From Pseudocalidococcus sp964653145 (GTDB lineage: Bacteria > Cyanobacteriota > Cyanobacteriia > Thermosynechococcales > Thermosynechococcaceae): a DNA stretch of 64,000 nt. Location of the stretch: NCBI GenBank assembly GCA_964653145.1, contig CAZZCG010000007.1, forward strand, positions 1 through 64,000. Direction: 5' to 3'. The translations under genes and the position numbers were made by a program. Positions 45,456 through 55,332 of the stretch are shown here, one piece after another. The notes under the pieces are model-generated. The model was not told the origin of the DNA and did no database searches. It saw only the letters and a list, made by a program, of their open reading frames with translations. How positions within the stretch are numbered: position 1 is the first letter of the stretch; each line of letters opens with the position of its first letter.

Positions 45456-45711
45456 TTAGAGCGTGTCCGGATCAACCCCAAGTTCTTTGAGTTTAGCGGC
45501 CAGGAGTTCGGCCCGGTGATGTTCTCGCTCTGCCCGTTCTGCTTCTTGGGTGGCCCGTTCCCAGCCTGTCGGCAAAATCTCCCCGGTCAATAGTAGTCCA
45601 ACGTAACCAAACTGCTTCCACCTCGCGATACACCCCAGGCCAACGCAGAAGCACCAACCCCAATGATTCACTCACGAGCCAGCCTTGGGAGCTTAATTCC
45701 AGAGTCGTCAT
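45456..45711 (-). pseudogene. Truncated, frameshifted Uma2 (DUF820) endonuclease remnant
   Basis: From an ATG at 45711 the first frame reads like the C-terminal third of a Uma2 protein (SQGWLVSESLGLVLLRW, then VYREVEAVWLRW). Near 45601 the similarity jumps to another frame (LLLTGEILPTGWERATQEAE then RAELLAAKLKELGVDPDTL) ending at a TAA at 45456. The N-terminal two thirds with the active site are missing. So this is a relic with a frameshift, unlike the intact copy at 7.5-8.1 kb. Confidence 0.7.
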
Positions 45712-45786
45712 GATCAAGTCACGGTCGCCAAGAGTACCCATATCCTAACGAAATCTGCCCGTCCGCCCTGAGACAATCCCCAAACC

Positions 45787-46419
45787 CTAGCGGGATTTGC
45801 CCTGATCTTTGATGTCATGGCCGTAAGCACCCCAGGCCAAATCCACCAAGCTATTTAAAATTGCCGCGGCCACACCAGCCCCACCTTTGCGCCCCGTCAG
45901 CATTACATGGGGAACCCAAGATTTCGCGAGTTGATCTCGTCCCGCCGTTAAAAAGCCAACCGGGGTGTGGATAATCAAGGCAGGTTTACTTTCATCGCTC
46001 TGCACCAATTCCATCAATGCAGCCAAGGTGGTTTGGGAGGCTCCAATGACAAAAATTGCGGTGGGATGGCGGCGGGCCAGGGTTTCAACCCCAAAGGCAG
46101 CACGGGATTTTTCGGTTTGCGGGCGGGTAAAGGTTTCGCTGCCACAATAGACGGGATTAGCAAAGGTGGCCTGGAGTTGCGGCAAGACGCCCATCTGGAC
46201 AATCGGGACATCAACAATAATTGGAGTTCGAACCGATAAAGCCGCAACACCCGCTGATAGGGCCTGGGGGGAAAACTGAATCAGGGATTGGTAGTCGAAA
46301 TCACCCGTGGCATAGATCACTTGTCGGATAATTTCATACTCGGCTGGGGAAAACTGATGCGTCCCAATTTCTTGATCAATTAGGTGCAAACTTTGAATAT
46401 CACTGCTGTGCCACTCCAT
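45787..46419 (-). CDS. cobH: Precorrin-8X methylmutase
   Basis: Catalyses the methyl shift that makes hydrogenobyrinic (or cobyrinic) acid in corrin synthesis. 210 residues with the CobH/CbiC features: R-x-I-YATGDFDY near residues 31-41, a GSETFTRPQTEKSRAAFGVE region with the conserved active-site basic residues, PVGFLTAGRDQL, and GRKGGAGVAAAILNSL near the end. Starts 18 bases after mtnA on the same strand. No other cob gene is near. cobH or cbiC cannot be told apart by sequence. Confidence 0.93.
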   Translation of the reverse strand: MEWHSSDIQSLHLIDQEIGTHQFSPAEYEIIRQVIYATGDFDYQSLIQFSPQALSAGVAALSVRTPIIVDVPIVQMGVLPQLQATFANPVYCGSETFTRPQTEKSRAAFGVETLARRHPTAIFVIGASQTTLAALMELVQSDESKPALIIHTPVGFLTAGRDQLAKSWVPHVMLTGRKGGAGVAAAILNSLVDLAWGAYGHDIKDQGKSR

Positions 46420-46437
46420 TGTTGATTGTTCCTAGCC

Positions 46438-47499
46438 TTAACGGGCCTGGTGGAGATGCTGGATGAGGGCTGCTTTTAGCTCACTGGGAGGAAACACCCC
46501 AAATTCAGTGATGATCCCCTTAATTAAATGAGCCGGGGTGACATCAAAGGCGGGATTGTAAAACTCAACTCCCTCGGGGCAAATGCGGGTGTCGCCAGCT
46601 AAATACACTTCTTGGGGGTCGCGCTGTTCAATGGGAATTAGACTGCCATCAGGTAAGTTCAAATCCACCGTTGAAGCCGGGGCAGCAATAAAAAAGGGAA
46701 TCCCGTGGGCCTGGGCGGCTAATGCCACACTGTAGGTACCAATTTTATTGGCCGTATCTCCATTAGCTGCAATGCGATCGGCGCCGACAACAACCGCATC
46801 AATCATTCCCTGTTGCATACAGTGTGCCGCCATTGTATCCGCCAATAGGGTTACGGGAATTCCCTCTTGGACACATTCCCAGGTGGTGAGTTTAGCCCCT
46901 TGCCAACGGGGTCGGGTTTCATCGGCATACACTCGAACTAATCGTCCCGCTGACCAGGCCGAGCGAATCACTCCCAGGGCCGTTCCATAGCCAGCCGTGG
47001 CCAGGGCCCCCGCGTTGCAGTGGGTGAGAAGCCTTAATTTTTCCGGGGCTTGGGGCAGAACTGAAAGCCCATGCTCGCCAATTTGCTGACAGGTGCGAAT
47101 ATCATCATCACAAATTTTTTGAGCGACTTGGAGCAAGTGATCCTGCAGTTCGGAAACGTCACCGGCCTTGCCCTTAGCAGCTTGGAGCATTTGTTCAATG
47201 GCCCAAAATAAATTCACCGCCGTCGGTCGAGTTTGCCGCAAAAGGGTCGCCACCTGTTCTAAATGATTGAAAAATCCAGACGGGTCTGCCCCCTGATATT
47301 CCCGTGCACCCAAATACATCCCAAAAGCCGCTGCCACCCCAATCGCTGGAGCCCCACGGACAATCATGGTTTTAATCGCCGTGGCCATATCCGCAACGTA
47401 GTGAATATCGACAACGCTATATTCGGCCGGCAACCGGGTTTGATCGATCAAGCGGACACCATTCCCGTGCCACTGGACTGGAAATATTCCCGACGCCAT
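46438..47499 (-). CDS. mtnA: S-methyl-5-thioribose-1-phosphate isomerase
   Basis: Isomerises 5-methylthioribose-1-phosphate to the ribulose form in methionine salvage. 353 residues, usual length, with MIVRGAPAIGVAAAFG near residues 45-60, the catalytic-cysteine segment LTHCNAGALATAGYGTALG near 157-175, DETRPRWQGAKLT, and VVGADRIAANGDTANKIGT with the catalytic aspartate. eIF2B-like regulators lack this cysteine pattern. cobH follows closely. Confidence 0.96.
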   Translation of the reverse strand: MASGIFPVQWHGNGVRLIDQTRLPAEYSVVDIHYVADMATAIKTMIVRGAPAIGVAAAFGMYLGAREYQGADPSGFFNHLEQVATLLRQTRPTAVNLFWAIEQMLQAAKGKAGDVSELQDHLLQVAQKICDDDIRTCQQIGEHGLSVLPQAPEKLRLLTHCNAGALATAGYGTALGVIRSAWSAGRLVRVYADETRPRWQGAKLTTWECVQEGIPVTLLADTMAAHCMQQGMIDAVVVGADRIAANGDTANKIGTYSVALAAQAHGIPFFIAAPASTVDLNLPDGSLIPIEQRDPQEVYLAGDTRICPEGVEFYNPAFDVTPAHLIKGIITEFGVFPPSELKAALIQHLHQAR

Positions 47500-47615
47500 A
47501 GACCCACCGGATCACTACCCCTCAATTATCGCCAACTTGGGTCAGAATCCAAATTGGAATAGCGAAAATCGTAAATTCTGAGATAATTGCCCCCCGGCCT
47601 GGATGAGTTAAAAGC

Positions 47616-48368
47616 TTGACAAACCCAAGAAATTCCACCGCAGAATCCACCGAGACCTGGGTTTACCCCTATCCCCCCCTGCAATCTGGCATTTTATTGC
47701 GACGGTATAAACGTTTTTTCGCCGATATTAAACTCGACACCGGTGAAGAAATTACGGCCCACTGCCCAAACACTGGCCCAATGACAGGGATTTCTACCCC
47801 CGGCAGTCCGGTGCAGGTTTCCCATCACAGTGATCCGAAGCGGAAACTCGCTTACACCTGGGAAATGATTCAAGTCACGGAAAATGGCCCGGCCTGGGTT
47901 GGGGTGAATACCGGAATGCCGAATAAAGTCGTGGGGGCTGCCTTGGACGCCGGAGTTTTGCCGGAGTTGACGGGGTATGGGGAGAACCAACGAGAAGTTA
48001 CCTATGGGCAAGAACGCAGCCGGATTGATTTTTTGCTCACCCAACCAGAGAAACCACCTGCCTACGTGGAAGTTAAAAGCACCACCTGGGCCCAGGGTAA
48101 ACTCGCTCTTTTTCCAGATACCGTCACAACCCGCGGGCAAAAACATATTCGAGAATTAGCAGCTTTAATTCCCAATGCCCGAGTTTGTATGCTTTATTTC
48201 ATTAATCGGGGAGATTGCCCTGAGTTTGCCCCCGGCGATGAGAAAGATCAGCACTATGGTCAACTCTTGCGCCAGGCCAGGGATGCGGGGTTAGAAGTTT
48301 TGCCCTATCGATTTGAGGTAAACCCCAGGGGAATTTACTTTCTGGGCCTGGCTGAGTGCAAGTTTTAA
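47616..48368 (+). CDS. sfsA: SfsA nuclease-like protein
   Basis: 250 residues of the SfsA family, named for sugar-fermentation stimulation but carrying an OB fold plus a PD-(D/E)xK-like nuclease domain. Marks: LLRRYKRFFADI, AHCPNTGPMTG, SRIDFLL, YVEVKSTTW (the E-x-K pair) and FPDTVTTRGQKHI. Role of nuclease activity in vivo is unclear. The start is a TTG, because no ATG occurs before the conserved start; guaA ends 17 bases away on the other strand. Confidence 0.93.
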   Translation: MTNPRNSTAESTETWVYPYPPLQSGILLRRYKRFFADIKLDTGEEITAHCPNTGPMTGISTPGSPVQVSHHSDPKRKLAYTWEMIQVTENGPAWVGVNTGMPNKVVGAALDAGVLPELTGYGENQREVTYGQERSRIDFLLTQPEKPPAYVEVKSTTWAQGKLALFPDTVTTRGQKHIRELAALIPNARVCMLYFINRGDCPEFAPGDEKDQHYGQLLRQARDAGLEVLPYRFEVNPRGIYFLGLAECKF

Positions 48369-48384
48369 AAGATAGGGTTGAGGC

Positions 48385-50019
48385 CTATTCCCACTCAATG
48401 GTTCCGGGTGGCTTGGAGGTAATGTCATAGACTACGCGATTCACCCCCGGCACTTCATTGACAATCCGGTTGGAAATGGTTTCCAGCAATTCGTAGGGCA
48501 CCCGTGACCAGTCCGCTGTCATCCCATCTTCACTGGAAACTAAACGCAAAACAATAGGATAAGCATAGGTGCGTTGATCCCCCATGACTCCAACCGAGCG
48601 CACCGGCAACAACACCGCAAACGCCTGCCAAAGATCGTGATAGACTTCGGCTCGATTGATTTCTTGACGAACAATTAAGTCTGCGTCGCGTAAAATATCC
48701 AGTCGCTCTGGGGTAATTTCACCAAGGATTCGAATTGCCAAACCGGGGCCTGGAAATGGGTGACGACGGACAATTTCATCGGGCAACCCCAGAGAGCGAC
48801 CCACTTCTCGCACTTCATCTTTGAATAGTTTTCGCAGGGGTTCCACCAGCTTAAACCGCAAGTTCGGGGGAAGGCCGCCAACATTGTGATGGCTCTTAAT
48901 TTTCACCGCAACCCGTTCCCCAGTTTTAGGATCAATATTGGTATTTGCCGACTCAATCACATCTGGATAGAGGGTTCCTTGGGCTAAATAATCAAAGGGG
49001 CCGAGGCGGCTGGATTCTTCCTCAAACACCTGAATAAATTCGTGGCCAATGCGGCGGCGTTTTTCTTCCGGATCTGTAATTCCCGCCACTTGAGCTAGAA
49101 ATCGCTCGCGGGCATTGACGTAGACCACCGGAATGTGAAATTGCTCTTGGAATAGTTTAACCAGTCGCTCCGGCTCATATTTACGCATAAAGCCCTGGTC
49201 GATGAACATACAGGTGAGCTGATCTCCAATGGCTCGATGGAGCAAAAAGGCTAAGGTTGAGGAATCCACCCCCCCAGAAAGGGCGAGTAAAACCCGCTTA
49301 TCTCCAACTTTAGCCCGCACTTCCCGGATAGCTTCATCAACAAAGGCCGCTGTTGTCCAAGTGGGTTCACAACCACAAATGTGATAGACAAAATTGCGAA
49401 TCAGGGCCTGGCCCCCAATGGAATGGACGACCTCTGGATGAAATTGGACTCCATAGAAATGACGCTGGTGATCGGCAATGGCGGCACAGGGGGTATTAGT
49501 GGTGTGGGCCAGTGTTTTAAACCCTGTGGGAAGCTGCGTCACCGAATCCCCATGGCTCATCCACATAGTGGTTTCATTGTCCACATTGGTCAGCAGATCC
49601 GTGGGATCATCAATCAGGAGGGAGGCTTTCCCGTATTCACCCCGAGCCGCCCGCTCAACCTGGCCACCCAACTGCTGCACCATTAACTGCATCCCGTAGC
49701 AAACCCCAAGAACGGGAATGCCAAGCTGCCAGATTTCAGGATCACACAGCGGGGCCTGGTGATCGTACACCGAGTTCGGGCCTCCAGAAAGAATAATCCC
49801 CCGAGGGGCCATTTGTTGCAGTTGGGCCGCTGTGGTTCGGTAGGAAAGAACCTCGGAGTAGACCTTGGTTTCGCGGATTCGCCGGGCAATTAGCTCTGAA
49901 TACTGCGAACCAAAATCCAAAATGACAATCATCTGCCGATTGAGGGCATTCACCATTGATTGTGTATCTAAGGGGTCGGGCTGCATTGTGGCGGGGGGGG
50001 CAACTGCGGGTTGACTCAA
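48385..50019 (-). CDS. guaA: GMP synthase (glutamine-hydrolysing)
   Basis: Aminates XMP to GMP. 544 residues: class I glutamine amidotransferase (VLGVCYGMQL with the catalytic cysteine, HPEV), an ATP pyrophosphatase domain (LALSGGVDSSTLA P-loop) and a C-terminal dimerisation domain ending in KPPGTIEWE. A TTG at 50019 has an AAGGA site seven bases before it; ATG codons at 49986 and 49956 are alternatives. The N-terminal 30 residues are not conserved. Confidence 0.97.
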   Translation of the reverse strand: MSQPAVAPPATMQPDPLDTQSMVNALNRQMIVILDFGSQYSELIARRIRETKVYSEVLSYRTTAAQLQQMAPRGIILSGGPNSVYDHQAPLCDPEIWQLGIPVLGVCYGMQLMVQQLGGQVERAARGEYGKASLLIDDPTDLLTNVDNETTMWMSHGDSVTQLPTGFKTLAHTTNTPCAAIADHQRHFYGVQFHPEVVHSIGGQALIRNFVYHICGCEPTWTTAAFVDEAIREVRAKVGDKRVLLALSGGVDSSTLAFLLHRAIGDQLTCMFIDQGFMRKYEPERLVKLFQEQFHIPVVYVNARERFLAQVAGITDPEEKRRRIGHEFIQVFEEESSRLGPFDYLAQGTLYPDVIESANTNIDPKTGERVAVKIKSHHNVGGLPPNLRFKLVEPLRKLFKDEVREVGRSLGLPDEIVRRHPFPGPGLAIRILGEITPERLDILRDADLIVRQEINRAEVYHDLWQAFAVLLPVRSVGVMGDQRTYAYPIVLRLVSSEDGMTADWSRVPYELLETISNRIVNEVPGVNRVVYDITSKPPGTIEWE

Positions 50020-50239
50020 GGGAAATTCCTTATGGGCGAACGGCTAATCTTGTAAAGGGCATTGAATACGTTGATCTGCTTACTAGCTTAGGAGATTTCC
50101 CTAGGAATTCGCACAGGGGGATCCCTAGGCTTGGTCAGGAGTGGGGGACAGCGGTGGTGATTGCAACTGGGCTGCTCTAAGCTAGAGAAGAACAACCAAG
50201 GATTTAATCTCAGTAACTTTTTGGAGAACGAACCCCACT

Positions 50240-50938
50240 GTGTGGCACCGATTCAAGCAAGCGATTAAAAATGACCTGATAGCGGGTTTTTTAGTCGTTA
50301 TTCCCCTAGCCACGACAATTTGGCTAACCTTTACAATTGCCCGAGCAGTGATCAATTGGTTAACCCGCATCCCGAAGCAACTCAATCCCTTCACGGCCTG
50401 GAATCCTGTCGTTTTGGAATCGGTGAACCTGATTGTGGGCCTGGCGGTGCCACTGCTGGGAATTTTGCTGATTGGCCTGATGGCCCGGAACATCGTTGGG
50501 AAGTGGCTGTTGGAAGCTGGGGAAGGTATCCTGACTAGAATTCCCCTGGCGGGTACGGTTTATCGAGTCTTACAACAGATATTAGAGACTTTTCTCCGAG
50601 ACTCCAGTAATCGGTTCCGACGTGTGGTTCTGGTGGAATATCCCAGGCCTGGGCTGTGGTCAGTTGGTTTTGTCACAGGAACAATAGCTGGGGTTCTTGC
50701 ACAAACTTTTAGCCAGCCAATGCTGAGTATTTTTATTCCCACCTCCCCCAATCCCACAACTGGATGGTATGCTATTGCCCCAGAACACGAGGTGATTGAC
50801 CTTGAGATTTCTGTAGAGGATGCCTTTAAACTGATTATTTCCGGTGGGATCGTAACTCCAAACTCCGGGATGAGCGCCCGCTCAGAGTCAGCTTTAAAAA
50901 ATGGCGTAATTTCCCTACCCTCTAGTTTGTCCTCTTAG
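50240..50938 (+). CDS. DUF502 membrane protein
   Basis: 232 residues, two membrane helices near residues 20-45 and 68-90, then a soluble part with RVVLVEYPRPGLWSVGFVTG and IPTSPNPTTGWYAIAPEHEVIDLEISVEDAFKLIISGG, the DUF502 signature. Related to plant LIKE-COV membrane proteins; function in bacteria unknown. It begins with GTG preceded by TTGGAGAAC. It sits 37 bases before nusB, an order often kept in cyanobacteria. Confidence 0.88.
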   Translation: MWHRFKQAIKNDLIAGFLVVIPLATTIWLTFTIARAVINWLTRIPKQLNPFTAWNPVVLESVNLIVGLAVPLLGILLIGLMARNIVGKWLLEAGEGILTRIPLAGTVYRVLQQILETFLRDSSNRFRRVVLVEYPRPGLWSVGFVTGTIAGVLAQTFSQPMLSIFIPTSPNPTTGWYAIAPEHEVIDLEISVEDAFKLIISGGIVTPNSGMSARSESALKNGVISLPSSLSS

Positions 50939-50975
50939 CCTGTGAATTTCATTTCGTTTCAGGAGCCTTGAGCTT

Positions 50976-51602
50976 GTGACCTCTCCGCGTCGAGTTGCCC
51001 GTGAATTAGCCCTTCTTAGTGCGGGTCAGGTTTTAAGACAAAATCAACCCCTTAGCCATCAAGATTATCAGTCCCTGGTTTTAACTGGAGTTCGCACCTT
51101 AGCCAGTGAAGCCCAAGAAGCACTGGAGGTTGCTGGTTCTGCTGTTCAAGAGAGTCATGCCACCCTTCTGACGGGAGAACTTCAAGCTGCTACTCTCAAC
51201 CAGGCCCAGGCCACGGTACAAAACGCCATTAACCTCACCGAAAAGGCTATTAATCGCCTAGCCATTGCCCTTGAACTACCGGAAATTCTCTTTTTAGCCC
51301 ATCAGCCCCAAGTCCAGGCCCAGGCCGGGGAACTCTTACATACTCTTTACACCCATTGCAGGGCTATTGATCAGCGGCTAGAGTCTGCTTTAGTTGACTG
51401 GAAACTCGAGCGATTATCCCGCCTAGATCACCATATTCTCCAGATTGCCGTGGCCGAAATCAGCTATCTCAACCTCCCCGTCCAAGTGGCGATCAATGAA
51501 GCGGTCGAGCTTTCTAAACGCTACAGCGATGAAGGTGGCCATCGATTTATCAACGGAGTTCTGCGGCGGGTCAGCGAGGAATTAAAGGCCGAGTCGAAAT
51601 AA
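50976..51602 (+). CDS. nusB: Transcription antitermination factor NusB
   Basis: RNA-binding antitermination factor acting on rRNA operons with NusE. 208 residues, longer than E. coli NusB because of an extra helical segment around residues 40-90, as in other cyanobacteria. The core shows RRVARELALLSAGQ at the start and LDHHILQIAVAEISYLNLPVQVAINEAVELSKRYSDEGGHRFINGVL at the end. GTG start with an AGGAG at 50961-50965. Confidence 0.92.
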   Translation: MTSPRRVARELALLSAGQVLRQNQPLSHQDYQSLVLTGVRTLASEAQEALEVAGSAVQESHATLLTGELQAATLNQAQATVQNAINLTEKAINRLAIALELPEILFLAHQPQVQAQAGELLHTLYTHCRAIDQRLESALVDWKLERLSRLDHHILQIAVAEISYLNLPVQVAINEAVELSKRYSDEGGHRFINGVLRRVSEELKAESK

Positions 51603-51740
51603 CCGCCCTTGTGAAAATCCCCCCAGGCCTTACCATGCAAATATTGGGGATCAACAATTGCAGCAACTTTTGCTCCTGAATTAGCCCCAACTTTTCAAGC
51701 ATCAGCCCAATGCGTTGTTTTGCAAGTAGGCACAGACTCT

Positions 51741-53603
51741 ATGGCGATTAAAAACTCTCCTCAACCCAACCGCTCCCGTTTAATCGGCAATGTGCTGTTG
51801 TTGATCGGGGGCGGACTGCTGTTTATCAATATCTTTTTCCCACAGATCTTTGGCTCTGGGGCTCCTCGGGTTCCCTACAGTATGTTTATTCACCAAGTCC
51901 AAGAGGGAGAAGTTACCAGTGCCTATGTGGGACAAAATGAGATTCGCTACCAGGTTAAAGCCGAGGGAGATACCCCCGCAACGGTTTATTCAACTACGCC
52001 CATTTTTGATTTGGAGTTGCCTAAACTTCTAGAATCCCAGGGGGTTGAATTTGCCGCCGCGCCGCCGCCTCGGAATGGGTGGTTTACTAATTTGCTGGGT
52101 TGGATTATTCCGCCAATTATTTTTGTCGCCGTATTTCAGTTTTTTGCTAGTCGGGGTGCCGGAGGGGGTGGACCACAAGGAGCCTTATCTATCGGAAAGA
52201 GTAAAGCCAAGGTTTATGTGGAAGGAGATGCCCCCCGGATTACCTTCGATGACGTAGCCGGAGTGGAAGAAGCTAAAGCAGAACTGGTGGAAGTGGTTGA
52301 TTTTCTTAAAAGCCCAGAACGCTACAAAGCCATTGGCGCCAAAATTCCCAAAGGGGTTTTGCTCGTTGGCCCGCCGGGAACTGGAAAAACCCTCTTGTCG
52401 AAAGCAGTTGCAGGTGAAGCCGGAGTACCCTTTTTCTCAATCTCAGGTTCTGAATTTGTCGAACTCTTTGTCGGGGTCGGTTCAGCGCGGGTGCGGGACT
52501 TATTTGAACAAGCGAAAAAACAAGCCCCCTGTATTGTCTTTATTGACGAACTCGATGCCATTGGCAAATCCCGCAGCAGTAATGGGTTTTATGGTGGCAA
52601 TGATGAACGGGAACAAACCCTCAACCAACTCTTAACGGAAATGGATGGGTTCTCAAATACGGCTACAGTGATTGTTCTTGCTGCTACAAATCGCCCGGAA
52701 AGTTTAGATGCAGCCCTCTTGCGCCCAGGCCGGTTTGATCGACAAGTCTTAGTGGATCGGCCAGATTTGTCCGGTCGGGAAGCGATTTTGAAAATCCATG
52801 CCCAGGCCGTGAAATTGGGTGATGATGTGGATCTCAATGCCATTGCCACCCGTACCCCCGGATTTGCTGGAGCCGACTTAGCCAACTTGGTCAATGAAGC
52901 TGCCCTCTTAGCTGCCCGGAATCAACGCCAAGCCGTGGCCCAGGAAGATTTTGCCGAAGCCATTGAACGCCTCGTAGCTGGCCTGGAGAAAAAAAGCCGG
53001 GTCTTAAGTGATCGGGAGAAGGAAATCGTTGCCTACCATGAAGTCGGCCATGCCATTGTTGGGTTTGCGATGCCTGGTAGCGGTAAGGTCGAGAAAATTT
53101 CAATCATTCCACGGGGGATGGCGGCCTTGGGTTATACCTTGCAATTGCCCACTGAAGACCGATTTTTACTCGATGAAGCGGAACTGCGGGGACAAATTGC
53201 CACACTCTTAGGCGGCCGTTCAGCGGAAGAAATCATCTTTGGCAGTATCACCACCGGGGCTTCTAATGACCTGCAACGGGCCACGGATTTAGCTGAGCGG
53301 ATGGTACGCAGTTATGGCATGAGTAAAGTTCTCGGCCCCTTGGCTTTTGAGGAACAACGGGCCATGTTTTTAGGGGAAGGGGCGGTTCAACGCTCAGTCA
53401 GTGAAGAAACGGCCCAGGCCATTGATCGGGAGGTCAAAGATATTGTTGAAACTGCCCATCAAACCGCTTTGGAAATCCTCAAACAAAATCGAGACTTGCT
53501 AGAGACCATCTCGAAAAAACTCCTCGAAAAAGAGGTAATTGAAGGAGAAACCCTCCATGAACTCTTGGGACAAATCCATCAGGCAGAACCCCAACCGGCC
53601 TAA
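51741..53603 (+). CDS. ftsH: ATP-dependent zinc metalloprotease FtsH
   Basis: Membrane AAA protease that degrades misfolded membrane proteins; cyanobacterial paralogues act in photosystem II repair. About 620 residues: two membrane helices (about 12-30 and 115-135), the AAA domain with Walker A at 210-217 (GPPGTGKT), and the zinc motif HEVGH at 433-437. The ATG at 51741 matches the family start. Which of the several cyanobacterial FtsH paralogues it is cannot be decided here. Confidence 0.96.
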   Translation: MAIKNSPQPNRSRLIGNVLLLIGGGLLFINIFFPQIFGSGAPRVPYSMFIHQVQEGEVTSAYVGQNEIRYQVKAEGDTPATVYSTTPIFDLELPKLLESQGVEFAAAPPPRNGWFTNLLGWIIPPIIFVAVFQFFASRGAGGGGPQGALSIGKSKAKVYVEGDAPRITFDDVAGVEEAKAELVEVVDFLKSPERYKAIGAKIPKGVLLVGPPGTGKTLLSKAVAGEAGVPFFSISGSEFVELFVGVGSARVRDLFEQAKKQAPCIVFIDELDAIGKSRSSNGFYGGNDEREQTLNQLLTEMDGFSNTATVIVLAATNRPESLDAALLRPGRFDRQVLVDRPDLSGREAILKIHAQAVKLGDDVDLNAIATRTPGFAGADLANLVNEAALLAARNQRQAVAQEDFAEAIERLVAGLEKKSRVLSDREKEIVAYHEVGHAIVGFAMPGSGKVEKISIIPRGMAALGYTLQLPTEDRFLLDEAELRGQIATLLGGRSAEEIIFGSITTGASNDLQRATDLAERMVRSYGMSKVLGPLAFEEQRAMFLGEGAVQRSVSEETAQAIDREVKDIVETAHQTALEILKQNRDLLETISKKLLEKEVIEGETLHELLGQIHQAEPQPA

Positions 53604-53695
53604 GCCGAAAATCCCTAAGCCAAACCAGATTCAGCGCATTCGGTTTGTGTCGCGGAGTTCAGCCCTATAGAGACCTTAGGAGAATTGGCATCGCG

Positions 53696-54127
53696 ATGGT
53701 TGACATTGGCCTAACTCACATTGCACTTCCAGTGGCTGACATTGAGAAAAGCATTCAGTTTTACTCAGACTACGCTGACATGGAGGTTCTGCATCGTCGT
53801 CAAGATGAAAGCTCTGGCTCAGATGTGGTCTGGCTCTCGGATAAAACTCGTCCTTTTGCGATTGTGTTGATTCAAATCAATCCTGTTCAGCCAATCTTAG
53901 CCCCCCTGGCCCATCTCGGTGTTGGCTGTCCAAGTCGTGAAGTGGTTGATGCCCTTTGTGAAAAAGCTCAACAAGCTGGATTTTTGGTGCAGGCACCTCA
54001 GGATTCAGGCTACCCAGTGGGCTATTGGGCTTTTTTAAGGGATCCCGATGGTCACACCTTAGAGTTATCTTACGGACAAGAAATAGGACTAACGATTGAA
54101 AAGTCCTCCCCCCCAGAGGCTGATTAG
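53696..54127 (+). CDS. VOC family (glyoxalase-like) protein
   Basis: 143 residues with two beta-alpha-beta-beta-beta modules. The first has THIALPVADIEKSIQFYSDY with a metal-type histidine, the second GYWAFLRDPDGHTLELSYGQ with the terminal His/Glu pattern. It could be a glyoxalase, dioxygenase or resistance protein; residues alone do not say which. The ATG at 53696 is preferred to an upstream GTG at 53645. It follows ftsH by 92 bases. Confidence 0.85.
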   Translation: MVDIGLTHIALPVADIEKSIQFYSDYADMEVLHRRQDESSGSDVVWLSDKTRPFAIVLIQINPVQPILAPLAHLGVGCPSREVVDALCEKAQQAGFLVQAPQDSGYPVGYWAFLRDPDGHTLELSYGQEIGLTIEKSSPPEAD

Positions 54128-54271
54128 TTGAGCAGCTAAACCAACAACTAGGAGTGGAGGTTTGTCAGTGCTGCCAGGCCAAACGTTTCCGACTCAGACT
54201 TCAGAGGCATTTTTCCAGAAGTTGAGGGTTGCCCGAAAGGCGAGGCGATTAAGCAAATTGTTCAGCATCTT

Positions 54272-55294
54272 ATGGCAGTCAACCAGCAGCAATCTCCGCC
54301 GATGAAACTGGTACAGGATATTGGTGAGCCTGGACTATTAAAAGTTGTCCAACGTTACTGCCCAGGCCAAGTGGTGGGCGATGATGCAGCTTTAGTCACA
54401 ATCACTCCCGGCCAAAAACTGGTGGTCACCACAGATGTTTTGGTTGATGGCGTGCATTTTAGTTTGGGTCAGGTCAATCCAGAAGTCATCACAATGTCAG
54501 CCGTGGATGTGGGTTGGCGGGCAGCAGCGGCCAATTTATCCGACTTAGCAGCTATGGGAGCAACCCCCTTGGGGATCACGGTCGGCTTGGGTTTACCTGG
54601 TCAGACCCCCGTGGCCTGTGTTGAAGACATCTATCAAGGTTTAGTTGAGTGTCTTCAGGCCTTTGGGAGTGGAGTAATTCTGGGGGGGGATATCTGCCGC
54701 TCTGGGGTTCTCAGCTTAGGGATTACGGCGTTGGGGGAAGTGATTCCAGAGCAGGCCATTTATCGACACACGGCCCAACCGGGAGATTTAATCCTCGTCA
54801 CTGGAGCCCATGGGGCATCCCGAGCTGGCCTGGAATTACTCCTAAAACCGACTTGGGGGGAATTTTTAACCCTTGAGGAACGCCAGGCCCTGATCCACAC
54901 CCACCAACGGCCAATTCCCCGCTTTGATGTGGTTCAACGGATTCGCCAACACCTGCCCCAGGCCCGCATTACCGGGATGGATAGTAGCGATGGCCTCGGG
55001 GATGCGATTTTGCAGATGTGTCGACAAAGTCAGACGGGAGCTAAGCTCTGGGCCGATCAGATTCCCTTGGTTGCAACCTTGCCAGCGGATTTACGTTGGA
55101 ACTGGGGACTCTATGGGGGTGAAGATTTTGAATTAGTTCTCAGTCTTGCCCCGGAAGCAGCTAAAGCTCTTCTCCCCCTACTCCCCACTGGAGCGGAAAT
55201 TATTGGGGAAATGACTCGGGGCCTGGAGATTGAAATTGTTAGAGGAGCTCAACGGTTCAAACTAGAGCCTGATCAGCGGTTTGCTCATTTTTGA
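54272..55294 (+). CDS. thiL: Thiamine-monophosphate kinase
   Basis: Phosphorylates thiamine phosphate to the active diphosphate. 340 residues with PurM-like folds: GDDAALV near residues 36-42, the TTDVLVDGVHF segment near 51-61, a SAVDVGWRAAAANLSDLAAMGATPLG stretch and MDSSDGLGDA in the second half. Start taken at the ATG at 54272; an ATG at 54302 is possible. It stands beside a dead bicarbonate-transporter gene on the opposite strand. Confidence 0.95.
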   Translation: MAVNQQQSPPMKLVQDIGEPGLLKVVQRYCPGQVVGDDAALVTITPGQKLVVTTDVLVDGVHFSLGQVNPEVITMSAVDVGWRAAAANLSDLAAMGATPLGITVGLGLPGQTPVACVEDIYQGLVECLQAFGSGVILGGDICRSGVLSLGITALGEVIPEQAIYRHTAQPGDLILVTGAHGASRAGLELLLKPTWGEFLTLEERQALIHTHQRPIPRFDVVQRIRQHLPQARITGMDSSDGLGDAILQMCRQSQTGAKLWADQIPLVATLPADLRWNWGLYGGEDFELVLSLAPEAAKALLPLLPTGAEIIGEMTRGLEIEIVRGAQRFKLEPDQRFAHF

Positions 55295-55332
55295 TTGCGG
55301 AAATCTCGGCATAGATAGTCACACCCATCACC

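Noticed and set aside
47694..48146. 150-codon frame antisense to sfsA
   Set aside because: Inside sfsA, which has conserved nuclease motifs.
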